From Streptosporangium sp. NBC_01495 (GTDB lineage Bacteria; Actinomycetota; Actinomycetes; Streptosporangiales; Streptosporangiaceae): a stretch of DNA of 64,000 nucleotides. Positions 51,317 through 60,436 of this stretch are shown piece after piece (positions within the stretch are counted from its first letter, which is position 1; every line of letters begins with the position of its first letter). The stretch is taken from assembly GCF_036250735.1 (NCBI RefSeq), contig NZ_CP109430.1, positions 6,014,001-6,078,000 on the forward strand. The letters run 5' to 3'. Under the pieces are notes generated by a model. It worked only from the letters and a program-made list of their open reading frames with translations, made no database searches and had not been told where the DNA came from. The translations under genes and the position numbers were made by a program.

Positions 51317-52548
51317 CTCACGACCGCCGGCCGCGCGTCGGGCCGGCGGACACACAGCGACACAACCACGGCCGTCGCCGCGCAGGCGGCACCGACGACG
51401 AACACCGCGGGGTAGCCGAACCCGGTCGCGACCGCTCCGGCCAGCGGTCCCCAGACGGCCAGGCCCAGGTCCCAGAAGGAGGTGTAGGCACCGATCGCGG
51501 CTCCCTGCCTCGACGGGTCGGTGCGGTTCATCACCATCAGGGCCAGCGACGGGTGCAGCAGCGAGAACCCGACCCCCATGATCAGGCTCCCGAGCACGGC
51601 GACGGGCAGGTTCGGGGCCAGGGCGATGATCAGCAGGCCGGCGGCCTCGCCGGCACCGGACCAGATAGCGACCCTGCGCGGCCCGAGCCGGTCCGGCAGG
51701 TGGCCGATGAACAGGCGGGTGCCGGCGTAGACGGCGCTGAAACCGCTGAGCACGACAACGCCCGACGAGACGCCTCGGGCCTGGAGGTGGAGGACGACGA
51801 AGGCGGCGAGCCCGGCGTATCCCGCGGCTGCGAGCGCGAGTGCCAGCCCCGGCAGCAGTACGGGGCGCGGCAGCAGGGTGCTCCCCCAGCTCCGCCGCTC
51901 CCGCCGCCCTTCACCGTCCGGCCCCTCCCCCTGCCGCTCTTCGCCCTGCCGCTCTTCGCCGGGCCGCCCGGCCCCGGAGGGCGCGGGAACCGAGCTGATC
52001 AGCAGGAGACCGGCGAGCGCCGCGGCGACGCCGAAGCCCCACACCGCGCCGTAGCCGAGGTTCAGCAGCGCCGCGCCGAGAAAGGTCCCGGCCGAGATCC
52101 CGCCCCACATGCTGATGCCGTAGAGCCCGATCAGTTGCCCGCGGCGGTTGTGCGGCGCGAGCGACACGACCCAGACGGCACCCGCGGTGAAGAGCGACGC
52201 CTCACCGGCACCGAGCAGCAGGCGGACCGCGACGAGACCGTTCAGGTCGAGCGGCAGGAAGTAGAGCAGGCCGCCGACCGTGATGACCAGCGCGCCGGCC
52301 CGCATGACGAGGCGGTGGCCGTACCGGTCCGCGAGGTGGCCGGAGACGGGCCGTACGAGCAGGGCCGTGAGCGCCGTCGCCATGACGACCAGCCCGACGG
52401 CGAGGTCACCGGCGCCGAAGCTCTCCCTGACGAAGCCGGGCAGGACCGGGATCGCCGCGGTGAGACCCAGGTAGCCGCAGAAGAGCCCCCCGAAGACCCC
52501 GACGAGGGCGAGGCGCGGGATCGTGCTCCTTTCCGCGGGGGCCTCCAT
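51313..52548 (-). CDS. MFS transporter (probable product exporter)
   Basis: This 411-residue, 12-helix major-facilitator protein has the loop 2-3 motif GHLADRYGHRLVMRAG and the second-half counterpart GHLPDRLGPRRVAIWSG. The central cytosolic loop contains a small duplicated EERQGEERQGE segment. By position, 2 nt after the aminotransferase and overlapping the sulfotransferase, it most likely exports the cluster's product or confers self-resistance. Confidence 0.88.
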   Translation of the reverse strand: MEAPAERSTIPRLALVGVFGGLFCGYLGLTAAIPVLPGFVRESFGAGDLAVGLVVMATALTALLVRPVSGHLADRYGHRLVMRAGALVITVGGLLYFLPLDLNGLVAVRLLLGAGEASLFTAGAVWVVSLAPHNRRGQLIGLYGISMWGGISAGTFLGAALLNLGYGAVWGFGVAAALAGLLLISSVPAPSGAGRPGEERQGEERQGEGPDGEGRRERRSWGSTLLPRPVLLPGLALALAAAGYAGLAAFVVLHLQARGVSSGVVVLSGFSAVYAGTRLFIGHLPDRLGPRRVAIWSGAGEAAGLLIIALAPNLPVAVLGSLIMGVGFSLLHPSLALMVMNRTDPSRQGAAIGAYTSFWDLGLAVWGPLAGAVATGFGYPAVFVVGAACAATAVVVSLCVRRPDARPAVVS

Positions 52549-52550
52549 CG

Positions 52551-53978
52551 CTACTGCCCGACGGGCGCGGTGTCGGCCAGCCCGGCGACCGGTTCCGCCG
52601 ACGGGCCGGAGTCCTGGCCGTCGGGCGCGTACTCGCGATCGTCGCCCAGGACGGCCCGTACCGGTTCCGCGAGGCGGCGATCCGGCGCGACGGCCGCCGC
52701 CACCTTGCGGACCGCCTTGATCAGGTGGTCGCAGTCCTCCACCGAGAGGCTGGAGGACAGGGGGACGTCGACCGCCTGCTCCAGGTATCTCGTGGTGTTC
52801 GGCAACAGCGTCTTGATCTCCTCTGCGTCCTTGGCGCCGAACATGAACCGCCAGTTCCAGAAGACCCGCACGTTGGTGTCCTCGTCGGAGCCGAGGTTGC
52901 GCGCGTCGACACCCTCTCGGCAGAGGGCGTTCGCGAACCACTTCGCGTCCACCCCGGGAACGCGGAAGATGAACGCCTCGCCGAGGTAGGCGCCGGGTTC
53001 CACGGGCTGCCGGATCGCGATCCGGGAGAGGCCGGACAGGGCCGAGGCCACGTAGGCGTAGTTGCGGTGGAAACGTTCCAGGCGCAGCGGCAGCCGGGCC
53101 ATCTCGGCGCGCAGCAGGGCCGCGCGGATCTCGTCCATGCGGAAGCTGAGCAGCGGCAGGTCGAGATCGGTGCCGATCGGCGGCTCGCCGTCGGGGAAGT
53201 GCCGCCGGAAGCGTCCCTCGTACGCGCCGGAGAGCACGACGGCGCGGGCGAAGAGCACGCTGTCGTCCGTGGCCAGGAAGCCGCCCTCGCCGCAGTTGAG
53301 CGACTTGTCCGACTGGGTGCTGAAGGCGCCCGCGAGGCCGAAGGTGCCGAGCTTGCGGCCCTTCAGCTCGGCGCCGAGGGCCGGTACGGCGTCCTCGAAC
53401 ACCGGCACGCCCATCTCGGCGGCGAAGCGCGTCAGGGCCTCCATGTCGGCGGCGAAACCGCGCATGTGGACGACGAGGATTCCCTTGATCTCGGGTGTCC
53501 AGCGGCGGCGGAGGTCCTCGATGTCCATGTGGAGGTTCTCGTCCACCTCCACCAGGAGGGGGGTGCACCCGGCGAGCACGATGGCGCTGGGGGTGGCGAC
53601 GAAGGTGAAGCCGGGGCAGGCGATCAGGGAGCCCCGCGGGATCCCCGCCGCCATGATGGCGAGCGCGATCGCGGTGGTGCCGCTCGACACGGCCAGCGCG
53701 TGCTTGGTCCCGAAGTAGCGGCACAGTTCCTCCTCGAACCGGCCGCACTCGGTGTCCCGCTGGGATCGGCAGTCGTAGCGGAAGTAGAGATGGCTGCGGA
53801 TGGCGCGGATCGCCGCCTCCTCGTCCTCGGGGTGGACGAAGACGGCTCCCTTGTCGTAGGTCGGCCAGGGCACGCGCCTGACGGGGTCGCCACCGTGTAT
53901 GGCGAGCCGCGCGTCCTCGGTCGCTCCACTCCCCGGCAGCGACAGGACCGGCGCGGGTCCCTCCTTCTTTCTGTTCAC
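52551..53978 (-). CDS. DegT/DnrJ/EryC1-family PLP aminotransferase
   Basis: This 475-residue fold-type I PLP enzyme is of the sugar/cyclitol aminotransferase family. VSSGTTAIALAIMAAGI binds phosphate and VFEDAVPALGAELKGRKLG holds the pyridine Asp. The Schiff-base Lys lies in FSTQSDKSLNCGEGGFLATDD. It aminates a keto-sugar, keto-cyclitol or keto-acyl substrate. The GTG start at 53978 has GAGGAG upstream. It is the first gene of the minus-strand encapsulin cluster. The C-terminal ~40 residues are low-complexity. Confidence 0.9.
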   Translation of the reverse strand: MNRKKEGPAPVLSLPGSGATEDARLAIHGGDPVRRVPWPTYDKGAVFVHPEDEEAAIRAIRSHLYFRYDCRSQRDTECGRFEEELCRYFGTKHALAVSSGTTAIALAIMAAGIPRGSLIACPGFTFVATPSAIVLAGCTPLLVEVDENLHMDIEDLRRRWTPEIKGILVVHMRGFAADMEALTRFAAEMGVPVFEDAVPALGAELKGRKLGTFGLAGAFSTQSDKSLNCGEGGFLATDDSVLFARAVVLSGAYEGRFRRHFPDGEPPIGTDLDLPLLSFRMDEIRAALLRAEMARLPLRLERFHRNYAYVASALSGLSRIAIRQPVEPGAYLGEAFIFRVPGVDAKWFANALCREGVDARNLGSDEDTNVRVFWNWRFMFGAKDAEEIKTLLPNTTRYLEQAVDVPLSSSLSVEDCDHLIKAVRKVAAAVAPDRRLAEPVRAVLGDDREYAPDGQDSGPSAEPVAGLADTAPVGQ

Positions 53979-55011
53979 CGTCGAGCTCCTCGTTGCTGGC
54001 TGGCTGGTTTTCTCGTCGATGGCTTTCTGGCAGGCGTGATCACCACCACGGCGCGGTCATGGTCACGCGGTTCCGGTGGTGTCGAAGGTGGCGGCGGTGA
54101 ACTTGTCTGTCGCGCTCCCCACCGCGATCGCGGGGCCGGGGGCGGATCGGAAACAACACTGGTGATCGTCCGGGAAATCGCGGAGATCAATTCTTCCGAG
54201 GGTTTCTCAGGTTCGTGGGACGGGTTTCTCGATCATGCTGGGGGCCGAGGAAAATCTTTTGAATGTTCCCTAAATGCGCCAAGGGTGTCAATGGGCAGAA
54301 ATGGTATGGCTGCGGCAATGGACATGCGACCTTCCACACGCATCCGCGACCGCCCGCGTTTCCCCCGACGCCGGATAAATCACCGGGCCCGCGACTCCGG
54401 CGGGGGCGTCCCGGTCCGGCGGAGGCCGCGCCCCACGGGCGGCGAGGGCGGCCGTCACTTCCCCACCCCAGATCGGAAACCTCTCTGAGCTGGGAGTTTG
54501 AGCTCCATCGCACAACCCGGCCGTTTGTGGTGTCCGCCATCGGAGGGGGCCCGCCAAAGATCCCTGGACCGGATCGCGAGGCGGAATATCGAGAACCCGC
54601 ACCCGGAAACCAGAAAACCCACAAAACCTATAAATAAAGTCGAAAATGCGGAATCAAAGCGTCGCCAGCCGGGCGACTTTAACCTTACCCCACTCCAAAC
54701 CTATTTGGCATACCGGTTTCGGTCCCAGCTTTATTCGCGTTTGCGGAAATACCCCTCGGACACGACCGGCGAGGCCGCCCCATTTCCTTTGCGACCGAAT
54801 CGATATTCGTCGCTCATCCGAAACACCGTCGTACGATGCGGGTGCTCTCCCGGCGGATCCTCGCCCGCCGGACCGTGCACACGCGCACGATCATCGGCCC
54901 CGGCGTGCCTCGCACCCGGCACGCCGGGCCGCCGAACCGCGGGCGGTCGCACCTGCCGGGGACGGGGCAAGGTCTGGCCCCGCTCGGGGGCGCCGAACGT
55001 GAGCGGGCCGG
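53979..55011. other. 1-kb intergenic region upstream of the encapsulin cluster
   Basis: No convincing gene is seen in either strand. Two stretches (54230-54310 and 54600-54830) are clearly richer in A and T, with runs such as AAAACCCACAAAACC and CTATAAATAAAG, and probably hold the cluster's promoter. Small frames here are short, basic and without ribosome sites. A precursor peptide cannot be excluded. Confidence 0.45.
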
Positions 55012-55881
55012 TCAGGGAGCGGTGATGGCGGTGCCACGTGCGAGGAGCAGGACGACGTCGACCGCGGCGACGGCGATCGCCGCGGCGAAGGGGACGCGCG
55101 ACGAGCCCCGGCCCAGTGCCGGCCCTCCGATGGTGAAGGCCACCGCCGCGGCCAGGGCGGCCCAGCCTCCCACGCCCGGCTGCTCCGGGGGGCCGAAGAC
55201 GAGCAGGGCCGTCGCGGCCAGCAGGGGCACCGGGATCAGGACGCGGACGCGGGCGACGCCGAGCCGCTGCGGCCAGCCCCGTACCCCGCCCGCGAGGTCC
55301 GCGGGGATGTCGGGAAGGACGTTGGCCAGGTGCGCCCCGCAGCCGAGCAGCGCCGCGGCCGTCACCGCCCACCAGGCGGGCCACGGGTGTCCCGGCAGGC
55401 CCAGGGTCACGAACCCCGGCAGCGAGCCGAACCCCACCGCGTACGGCAGCCAGGACAGCACGGTCGCCTTGAGCCCGAGGTCGTAGGCCCACGCCGCGGC
55501 GACGCCGACCAGGTGGACGGCACCCGCGGCGGGGCCCGAGGCCAGCGAGAGCGGCACGCAGAGCGCCAGGGCCGCGATCGCGGCGGCCCATACCGTACGG
55601 ACGCTCACCGCGCCGGAGGCGACGGGCTTTCCGGTGCGGCCCGCAGCGGCGTCCCGCGCGGCGTCCACCGCGTCGTTGCACCAGCCGATCGAGAGCTGCC
55701 CCGTCAGCACGGCCGCGGCCACCAGGGCGCACCCGGCCGCGTCACGCCCGCTCGCGACGGCCAGCGCGGTCACCAGCACGGTGACCGCCGCGGTCGGTCC
55801 CGGGTGACAGGCCAGCAGCAATCCCCGTACGGCCCGGAGCAACGGCCCGGAACTCGGGTGCGATGGCCTGCTCGTCGTCAC
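55012..55881 (-). CDS. UbiA-family prenyltransferase
   Basis: This 289-residue integral membrane prenyltransferase has about eight helices. Both Asp-rich motifs are present: WCNDAVDAARDAAAGRTGKP (NDxxDxxxD) and NVLPDIPADLAGG. The GTG at 55881 starts the homology (VTTSRPSHPSSGPLLRAV). It faces the type III PKS operon across a 333-bp promoter region. It may prenylate the resorcinol/quinone product, or serve menaquinone or another pathway. Confidence 0.87.
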   Translation of the reverse strand: MTTSRPSHPSSGPLLRAVRGLLLACHPGPTAAVTVLVTALAVASGRDAAGCALVAAAVLTGQLSIGWCNDAVDAARDAAAGRTGKPVASGAVSVRTVWAAAIAALALCVPLSLASGPAAGAVHLVGVAAAWAYDLGLKATVLSWLPYAVGFGSLPGFVTLGLPGHPWPAWWAVTAAALLGCGAHLANVLPDIPADLAGGVRGWPQRLGVARVRVLIPVPLLAATALLVFGPPEQPGVGGWAALAAAVAFTIGGPALGRGSSRVPFAAAIAVAAVDVVLLLARGTAITAP

Positions 55882-55919
55882 GCGTCGATCGTAGGCGGGA
55901 ACCTCACGGAGCGCGGGCA

Positions 55920-56100
55920 CCCTCGCGGACCGGATCGCGCCCCCGCTCTCCGGCCGCCCGCTCCACGGACCGGAGCACGACTCCCTCGCGGACCGGATCG
56001 CGCCCCGCGCTCTCCGACCGCCCACCTCACAGACCGGCCGCCCGCCTCACGGACCGGAGCGCGACTCCCTCCCGGACCTCACGGAACCGAGGCGCTGCTC
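55920..56100. repeat. ~63-bp imperfect direct repeats in the UbiA/PKS promoter region
   Basis: CCCTCGCGGACCGGATCGCG occurs at 55920 and 55983, each followed by CCCCGCTCTCCG-like and CCGCCC blocks. Shorter CACGGACCGGAGC-type blocks recur to 56100. They fill most of the 55882-56214 divergent region. Confidence 0.75.
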
Positions 56101-56214
56101 CCTCCCGGACCGGAACGCTTTGGAAAGCGGGCACAGAGGACTTCGTGACGCATGCCGCACACGACAGGTGGGCAAAAGGGAGATGTCCGCTGTTCGCGAG
56201 CCGGGGGTTAATAG

Positions 56215-57558
56215 ATGACGCGAATCGTCGCCGTCCGCGGCGCGCTCCCGCCGAACCGCCACTCCCAGGCAGAGATCACCGACGCGTTCGCGCGAGCGTG
56301 CCTTCCCGAGGGGACCAGCCGCCGGCTGCTCGATCGGCTGCACGCCTCCGCGCGGGTGGAGTCCCGGCACCTGACGCTGCCGCTCGAACGGTACGCCAAG
56401 CTGGACGGCTTCGGCGCGGCCAACGACGCCTTCGTGGAGACGGCCGTGGAGCTGGGCGTCGAGGCGGTGGGCGGGGCGCTGGAGGACGCGGGGGTCGCCC
56501 CCGAGGACGTGGACATGATTCTCTTCACCTCGGTGACCGGTGTCGCGGCGCCCTCGGTGGACGCCAGGCTCGCCGGACGGCTCGGGCTGCGCCCGGACGT
56601 CAAGCGGATACCGGTCTTCGGCCTGGGCTGTGTCGCGGGGGCGGCCGGGATCGCCCGCCTCCACGACTACCTGCGCGGCTGGCCGGACCATCTGGCGGTG
56701 CTGCTCTCGGTCGAGCTGTGCTCCCTCACCCTGCAGCGCGGCGACGCCTCCATCGCCAACATGGTCGCGAGCGCCCTGTTCGGCGACGGGGCGACGGCGT
56801 TGGTGGCCTGCGGTGACGAGTGGCGGCCTCGGCGTACCGGACCCTCCGCGGCCTCCCGTGCCGCCGGGGCGAACGGCGCGGCCGCGACGACGCGGCCCGT
56901 GGGGCCCGCCGGTTCCTCTCCGGCGAACGGCTCGCCCGCCACGCACCACCGGCTCCCCCTCTCCGGACCATCCGCACCTACCGTGTCCTATGCGTCCCCT
57001 GCGTCCTCGGCGTCCCCGGGAGTCGCGAGGTTCTCCCCCGCGACCGGCGCGCCCGTGACGCACCGGCCGCTCCCCGAGCCGGCCGGAGCGTACGGGATCC
57101 CGGAGCCGGCGGACGCGTTGACGGGGCCGACGGTGGTGGCCTCGCGCAGCCACCTGTATCCCGGATCCGAGCACGTGATGGGCTGGAACGTCGGCGACAC
57201 CGGCTTCCGCGTGGTGCTCGACGCGAGCGTCCCCGAGGTGGTGCGCACCTACCTGGCGGACGACGTGCACGGCTTCCTCGGCGACCACGGCCTGAGGGTC
57301 GAGGACGTGACGGCGTGGGTCTGCCACCCGGGCGGCCCGAAGGTCCTGGAGGCGGTGGCGGAGACGCTGCGGCTTCCCGAGGGCGCGCTGGACCTCACCT
57401 GGCGCTCGCTCGCCGCGATCGGGAACCTGTCCTCGTCCTCCGTCCTGCACGTGCTGCGGGATACGCTCACTCTGCGGCCGCCGCCGCCGGGCACGCCGGG
57501 GCTTCTCCTCGCGATGGGGCCGGGCTTCTGCTCCGAACTCGTACTGCTGCGCTGGTAG
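56215..57558 (+). CDS. srsA: type III polyketide synthase (alkylresorcinol-type), with large insertion
   Basis: This enzyme extends a fatty-acyl starter with malonyl-CoA to alkylresorcinols or alkylpyrones. The catalytic triad is Cys139 (FGLGCVAGAAGIARL), His371 (WVCHPGGPKVLEA) and Asn404 (IGNLSSSSVL). At 447 residues it is ~85 longer than usual. Between ALVACGDE (ends at 202) and TVVASRSHLYPGSEHVMGW (from ~305) lies a Pro/Ala/Ser/Gly-rich insert of ~100 residues where a short linker is normal. It is followed 7 nt later by the ICMT-like methyltransferase. Confidence 0.88.
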   Translation: MTRIVAVRGALPPNRHSQAEITDAFARACLPEGTSRRLLDRLHASARVESRHLTLPLERYAKLDGFGAANDAFVETAVELGVEAVGGALEDAGVAPEDVDMILFTSVTGVAAPSVDARLAGRLGLRPDVKRIPVFGLGCVAGAAGIARLHDYLRGWPDHLAVLLSVELCSLTLQRGDASIANMVASALFGDGATALVACGDEWRPRRTGPSAASRAAGANGAAATTRPVGPAGSSPANGSPATHHRLPLSGPSAPTVSYASPASSASPGVARFSPATGAPVTHRPLPEPAGAYGIPEPADALTGPTVVASRSHLYPGSEHVMGWNVGDTGFRVVLDASVPEVVRTYLADDVHGFLGDHGLRVEDVTAWVCHPGGPKVLEAVAETLRLPEGALDLTWRSLAAIGNLSSSSVLHVLRDTLTLRPPPPGTPGLLLAMGPGFCSELVLLRW

Positions 57559-57565
57559 GAGCCCG

Positions 57566-58132
57566 ATGTCCTGGCATCTGTCGTCCTGGTACCTGTCGCT
57601 CGTGCTGCTCATCGGCCTGGAGCGCCTCGCCGAACTGGTCGTCGCCCGCCGCAACGCGCGCTGGAGCATGGCGCGCGGCGGGGTGGTGTCCGGGCAGGGC
57701 CACTACCCGTGGATGGTCGCCCTGCACACCGGCCTGCTCGCCGGATGCCTGTTCGAGGCGGGCCTGGCCGACCGGCCCTTCCTGCCCGCGCTCGGCTGGC
57801 CGATGGTCGTCCTGGTGGTCGCCTCGCAGGGGCTGCGCTGGTGGTGCGTCACCACGCTGGGCCCGCAATGGAACACCCAGGTCATCGTCGTGCCCGGCCT
57901 GGCACCGGTGGAGCGCGGCCCCTACCGGCTGCGGTGGCTCCGCCACCCCAACTACGTCGCGGTCGCCGTCGAGGGGGCGGCGCTGCCGCTGGTGCACACC
58001 GCGTGGGTCACCGCGCTGGTGTTCACCGTGCTCAACGCCGCACTGATGGTGGTGCGGATCCGCTGCGAGGAGGACGCCCTGGCCTCGCTCACCACGGCGG
58101 GGACCGAGCCGTCGAGGGACGCGCCGGCGTGA
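57566..58132 (+). CDS. srsB: isoprenylcysteine-carboxyl-methyltransferase-like membrane methyltransferase
   Basis: This 188-residue membrane methyltransferase has four to five helices. The family signature near the C-terminus is VERGPYRLRWLRHPNYVAVAVEGAALPL (RHPxY) and RIRCEEDAL. In the srs phenolic-lipid operon the homologous protein methylates the alkylresorcinol. It shares the GTGA stop/start with the next gene and lies 7 nt after the PKS. Confidence 0.85.
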   Translation: MSWHLSSWYLSLVLLIGLERLAELVVARRNARWSMARGGVVSGQGHYPWMVALHTGLLAGCLFEAGLADRPFLPALGWPMVVLVVASQGLRWWCVTTLGPQWNTQVIVVPGLAPVERGPYRLRWLRHPNYVAVAVEGAALPLVHTAWVTALVFTVLNAALMVVRIRCEEDALASLTTAGTEPSRDAPA

Positions 58133-59142
58133 TCGACGTCCTGATCGCGGGCGGGGGGCCGGCGGGGCTGGCCACCGCCATCCACGCGGCCATGGCGGGG
58201 ATGGAGGCGGTCGTCGTCGAACCCAGGGCCGTACCGGTGGACAAGGCGTGCGGCGAGGGGCTGATGCCCAGCGGGACCGCCGCCCTGGGGTCGCTGGGGG
58301 TGCGGGTCGAGGGCAGGCCGCTGCGCGGCATCCGCTACCTGGACCGCCGGTACGAGGTGGAGGCGGCGTTCCGCGACGGGCCGGGCCTGGGCGTGCGCCG
58401 GACCTCGCTGCACGCCGCGCTGGCCCGGCGGGCGCGGGAACTGGGCGTGGAGGTCGTGCCGGGCAAGGTGGACGGCGTGCGGCAGGACGGCGGCGGGGTC
58501 GAGGCCGCGGGCCTGCGCGCCCGCTGGCTGGTGGCCGCGGACGGCCTGCACTCCCCGTTGCGCGCCCTGCTCGGGCTGGAGCTGCCGGGGCGCGGGCCGC
58601 GCAGGTACGGGCTGCGGCGGCACTACCCGGTCGCGCCGTGGACGGACTTCGTCGAGGTCCACTGGGCGGCGGACGGCGAGGCGTACGTGACGCCGGTGGG
58701 CGAGAACCTGGTGGGCGTCGCCGTGCTGAGCTCGCGGCGGCGCGGCTACCCGGAGCACCTGGCGGACTTCCCCGCGCTCCTGGAACGGCTGGAGGGACCC
58801 GCGGCGACCCCGGTGCGCGGGGCGGGGCCGCTGCGCCAGCGGGTACGCGCCCGGGTGGCCGGACGGGTGCTGCTGGTCGGCGACGCGGCCGGCTACGTCG
58901 ACGCGCTCACCGGGGAGGGGGTGTCGCTCGCGCTGGCGTCCGCGCGGCTGCTGGTGGACTGCCTGCGGGCCGGTACCCCCGGGTCGTACGAGGCCGCCTG
59001 GCTGCGGCTGTCCCGGCGCCACCGGTTGCTCACCGGGGCGCTGCTGGGCACCCGCCGATACCGGACGGCGGGGCGGCTGATCGTCCCGGCCGCCCGGCGG
59101 ATGCCCTCCCTGTTCGGCGCGGCGGTGCACGCCCTGGCCTGA
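58129..59142 (+). CDS. srsC: FAD-dependent monooxygenase/oxidoreductase of phenolic-lipid pathway
   Basis: This 337-residue flavoprotein starts with GTG at 58129 overlapping the srsB stop. The FAD motif VLIAGGGPAGLATAIHAAMAG is followed by the geranylgeranyl-reductase/PHBH-like CGEGLMPSGTAALGSLGV. The second FAD motif is VLLVGDAAGYVDALTGEGVSLAL. The third gene of srsABC hydroxylates alkylresorcinols to quinones, and this placement suggests the same. Confidence 0.85.
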   Translation: MIDVLIAGGGPAGLATAIHAAMAGMEAVVVEPRAVPVDKACGEGLMPSGTAALGSLGVRVEGRPLRGIRYLDRRYEVEAAFRDGPGLGVRRTSLHAALARRARELGVEVVPGKVDGVRQDGGGVEAAGLRARWLVAADGLHSPLRALLGLELPGRGPRRYGLRRHYPVAPWTDFVEVHWAADGEAYVTPVGENLVGVAVLSSRRRGYPEHLADFPALLERLEGPAATPVRGAGPLRQRVRARVAGRVLLVGDAAGYVDALTGEGVSLALASARLLVDCLRAGTPGSYEAAWLRLSRRHRLLTGALLGTRRYRTAGRLIVPAARRMPSLFGAAVHALA

Positions 59143-59179
59143 CCTGGGGACCCACTGGCCGGCTCGCCACCCCCGCGGG

Positions 59180-59326
59180 CGTCGGCGGACGGAGCTTGGC
59201 CTGGCCCGGCGACCCACACGCCCGGGGTGCCGGCGGACGAGCCCAGGCCCGGCGACCCACGGGACGGCCCGCATTCCCGGGATGCCGGCGGACGGAGCAC
59301 GGCCCGGCGACCCACGGGGCGGAACA
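59180..59326. repeat. ~50-bp degenerate tandem repeats after srsC
   Basis: Three diverged copies share GCCGGCGGACGGAGC, GGCCCGGCGACCCAC and a CCCGGGGT-like end. They fill the gap between the convergent srsC and secreted-protein genes. Confidence 0.75.
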
Positions 59327-59327
59327 C

Positions 59328-60179
59328 CTAGCGCGAGACCTGGTGGACGATGCCCAGCCTCGGGGCGTAGTGGTTCGTGCCCTGGAAGCGGAGCCGCCAC
59401 TCACCGCCCGTGCGATCGCCCACGGTCCGGGCGAAACGTCCCCGCGAGTCGGTCGTGGCACCGGCCACCTTCGTCCAGCCGGCCCTCTCCCCCGGCCGGT
59501 GCATGATCTCGACGGGCTGGCCGGGGAAGGGCGCGTAGTCGAGGGCCCCCTGCGGGTCGACCCTGTTCAGCACGCCCGTCACCCGTACGCCCGAGCCCTC
59601 TCTGACCGCCTCGACCCCGCCGAACCTGGTCAGGCGCTTCAGCAGGAAGCCCGTGTACCCGGTGACCTCGGCGCCGTCCGCGCCCTTGGCGGTCACGGAG
59701 ACCGTCCAGGGTCCCGCCGGGTACCAGCGGCTCAGGCTCTTCTCCGGGGCGAACCGCCAGGTCTCCCAGCCCTCCCCCGGGCGGGAGACCTGGTGGTTCG
59801 CCCCGGCCGCGCCGGGGGCCAGGCGGGCGGACACGACCGGGCCGGGTACGGGACCCGGCGCGAGGGCCGGGCCCCGTCCGGGTCCCGGCCGGGCGGACGC
59901 CCCCGGGCGGGGCGCCGTGACGGGGAAGGACGTGTTCGCCGAGGCGGGAGGCGCGCCGGGCTCGACCTTGATCCTCACCCCCTCGGGGCCGACGACGCCC
60001 CGGGCCACCACCTCTATCACCATGCGTACGGAGTCGGCGGGCCCGACCACCGGGGTCGCCGGGCGCAGGGTCACCGAGCGGATCGTCAGGTCCTCGACGG
60101 CCGCGGCCGGGGCTCCGGCCGGTACCGGCAGGGTCACCGCCCCGGCCGCGAGGGATGCGAGAAGGGCTCTCATCGTCAT
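59328..60179 (-). CDS. secreted protein of unknown function
   Basis: This 283-residue exported protein starts at ATG 60179 or 60173 with a signal peptide (MTMRALLASLAAGAVTLPVPAGAPAAA). The mature part begins with a beta-rich domain (LTIRSVTLRPATPVVGPADSVRMVIEVVARG). A Pro/Gly-rich linker leads to a second Ig-like region (SVTAKGADGAEVTGYTGFLLKRLTRFGG) and a C-terminal module (PVEIMHRPGERAGWTKVAGATTDSRGRFARTV) of the type found in actinomycete surface proteins with Ig-like folds. HQVSR occurs in the middle and again at the C-terminus, suggesting an internal duplication. No enzymatic motif was seen. Confidence 0.75.
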   Translation of the reverse strand: MTMRALLASLAAGAVTLPVPAGAPAAAVEDLTIRSVTLRPATPVVGPADSVRMVIEVVARGVVGPEGVRIKVEPGAPPASANTSFPVTAPRPGASARPGPGRGPALAPGPVPGPVVSARLAPGAAGANHQVSRPGEGWETWRFAPEKSLSRWYPAGPWTVSVTAKGADGAEVTGYTGFLLKRLTRFGGVEAVREGSGVRVTGVLNRVDPQGALDYAPFPGQPVEIMHRPGERAGWTKVAGATTDSRGRFARTVGDRTGGEWRLRFQGTNHYAPRLGIVHQVSR

Positions 60180-60436
60180 GATCAGGACGCTAGGAGGCCG
60201 CCGGTAACAAGCAGGTAGAGGACACACGCACCGTTGGGCAAAGCGAGGGCGGGCCGGTTCCGCCACGGGACTCGCGCCGGAACCGGCCGCCGGAACCCTC
60301 CCGGGTCCGGGCGGCCGGAGCCGGTGCCCGGTGACCCGGAACCCCGCACCCGGGGAACATCCGGGGAAGGGGACACCCGGCGCCCGGCGACGGCGGGCGC
60401 CGGGCGGCTCGTGGCCGGCCCGAGATCGACGCGGGA

